From positions 17,825 through 81,824 of the forward strand of contig JAKABW010000004.1 in NCBI GenBank assembly GCA_021796535.1: 64,000 bases of DNA, in the 5' to 3' direction. Source of the DNA: Actinomycetes bacterium (GTDB lineage Bacteria; Actinomycetota; Acidimicrobiia; Acidimicrobiales; Bog-793). The notes beneath the pieces are model-generated. The model searched no databases and was not told the origin of the DNA. It was given only the letters and a program-made list of their open reading frames with translations. Shown one piece after another: positions 63,882-64,000 of this stretch (the stretch's first letter is position 1; every line of letters starts with the position of its first letter). A program made the translations under genes and the position numbers.

Positions 63882-64000
63882 TTAAATATTGCTTTCAGAC
63901 ATAGACGAACTTCTTAACCTTAAATAGATCGGAAAACATAAACTGTAGTTAACCATGAAAAACCCACGGTTGCCAAAATTACATTCTTAAATGTTAAAAC

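Overview
The window looks like chromosomal DNA from an actinobacterium of the Acidimicrobiia type. The reasons are a cell-surface protein built of GYW-x(n)-FG repeats joined to a GH25-like domain, an actinobacterial-type SerC, a PknB-like kinase with PASTA repeats, GatCAB, and a tRNA with no encoded CCA. Genus cannot be decided by eye. By short samples base composition is moderate (roughly half GC) and becomes more AT-rich in the glycan genes around 36-42 kb. No phage, insertion sequence, rRNA or CRISPR array was seen.

Layout. 1-7.8 kb: the 3' part of a Thr-rich repeat surface protein, a histidine phosphatase, a YbjQ-like protein, an unusual tRNA with a UAA anticodon, a carboxylesterase, a coiled-coil NlpC/P60 hydrolase and a GNAT acetyltransferase. 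8.1-12.9 kb: a first glycan block (sulfotransferase-like/GT2/GT2 fusion, a small helical protein, a GT-B-like enzyme, a tiny membrane protein). 13.1-22.8 kb: amino-acid biosynthesis, with serA and an aspartate-type aminotransferase facing serC, and ilvC-ilvN-ilvB-ilvD on the minus strand. Between ilvD and ilvB lies a readable attenuation leader: promoter, leaderless 15-aa peptide ending Val-Val-Val-Ile, hairpin, terminator, then an extra 33-aa basic ORF with a strong ribosome binding site. 22.9-28.1 kb: a two-component system diverging from a flavin electron-transfer cassette (ferric-reductase-like membrane flavoprotein, exported FMN-binding protein, ApbE flavinyl transferase).

28.3-42.3 kb: a second, large glycan block with three multi-domain glycosyltransferases (890, 1334 and 793 aa), a PIG-V-like mannosyltransferase, a long coiled-coil rod ending in a methyltransferase, and a GT-C-like membrane protein. 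The rod has 21-residue and then 11-residue repeats and resembles in logic the chain-terminating WbdD 'molecular ruler' of O-antigen systems. This block is the best candidate for something undescribed. 42.4-51.8 kb: gatCAB, a small zinc-ribbon protein, an SCP2-like protein, the PASTA kinase, a YfhO-like membrane protein and a small conserved-looking hypothetical. 51.9-60 kb: a metallophosphoesterase, a complete oligopeptide ABC importer and a DmpA-like peptidase. 59.3-63.9 kb: holB, tmk and topA.

Start codons were moved from the longest ORF where a Shine-Dalgarno sequence or family alignment favoured an internal codon; these cases are stated in the entries.
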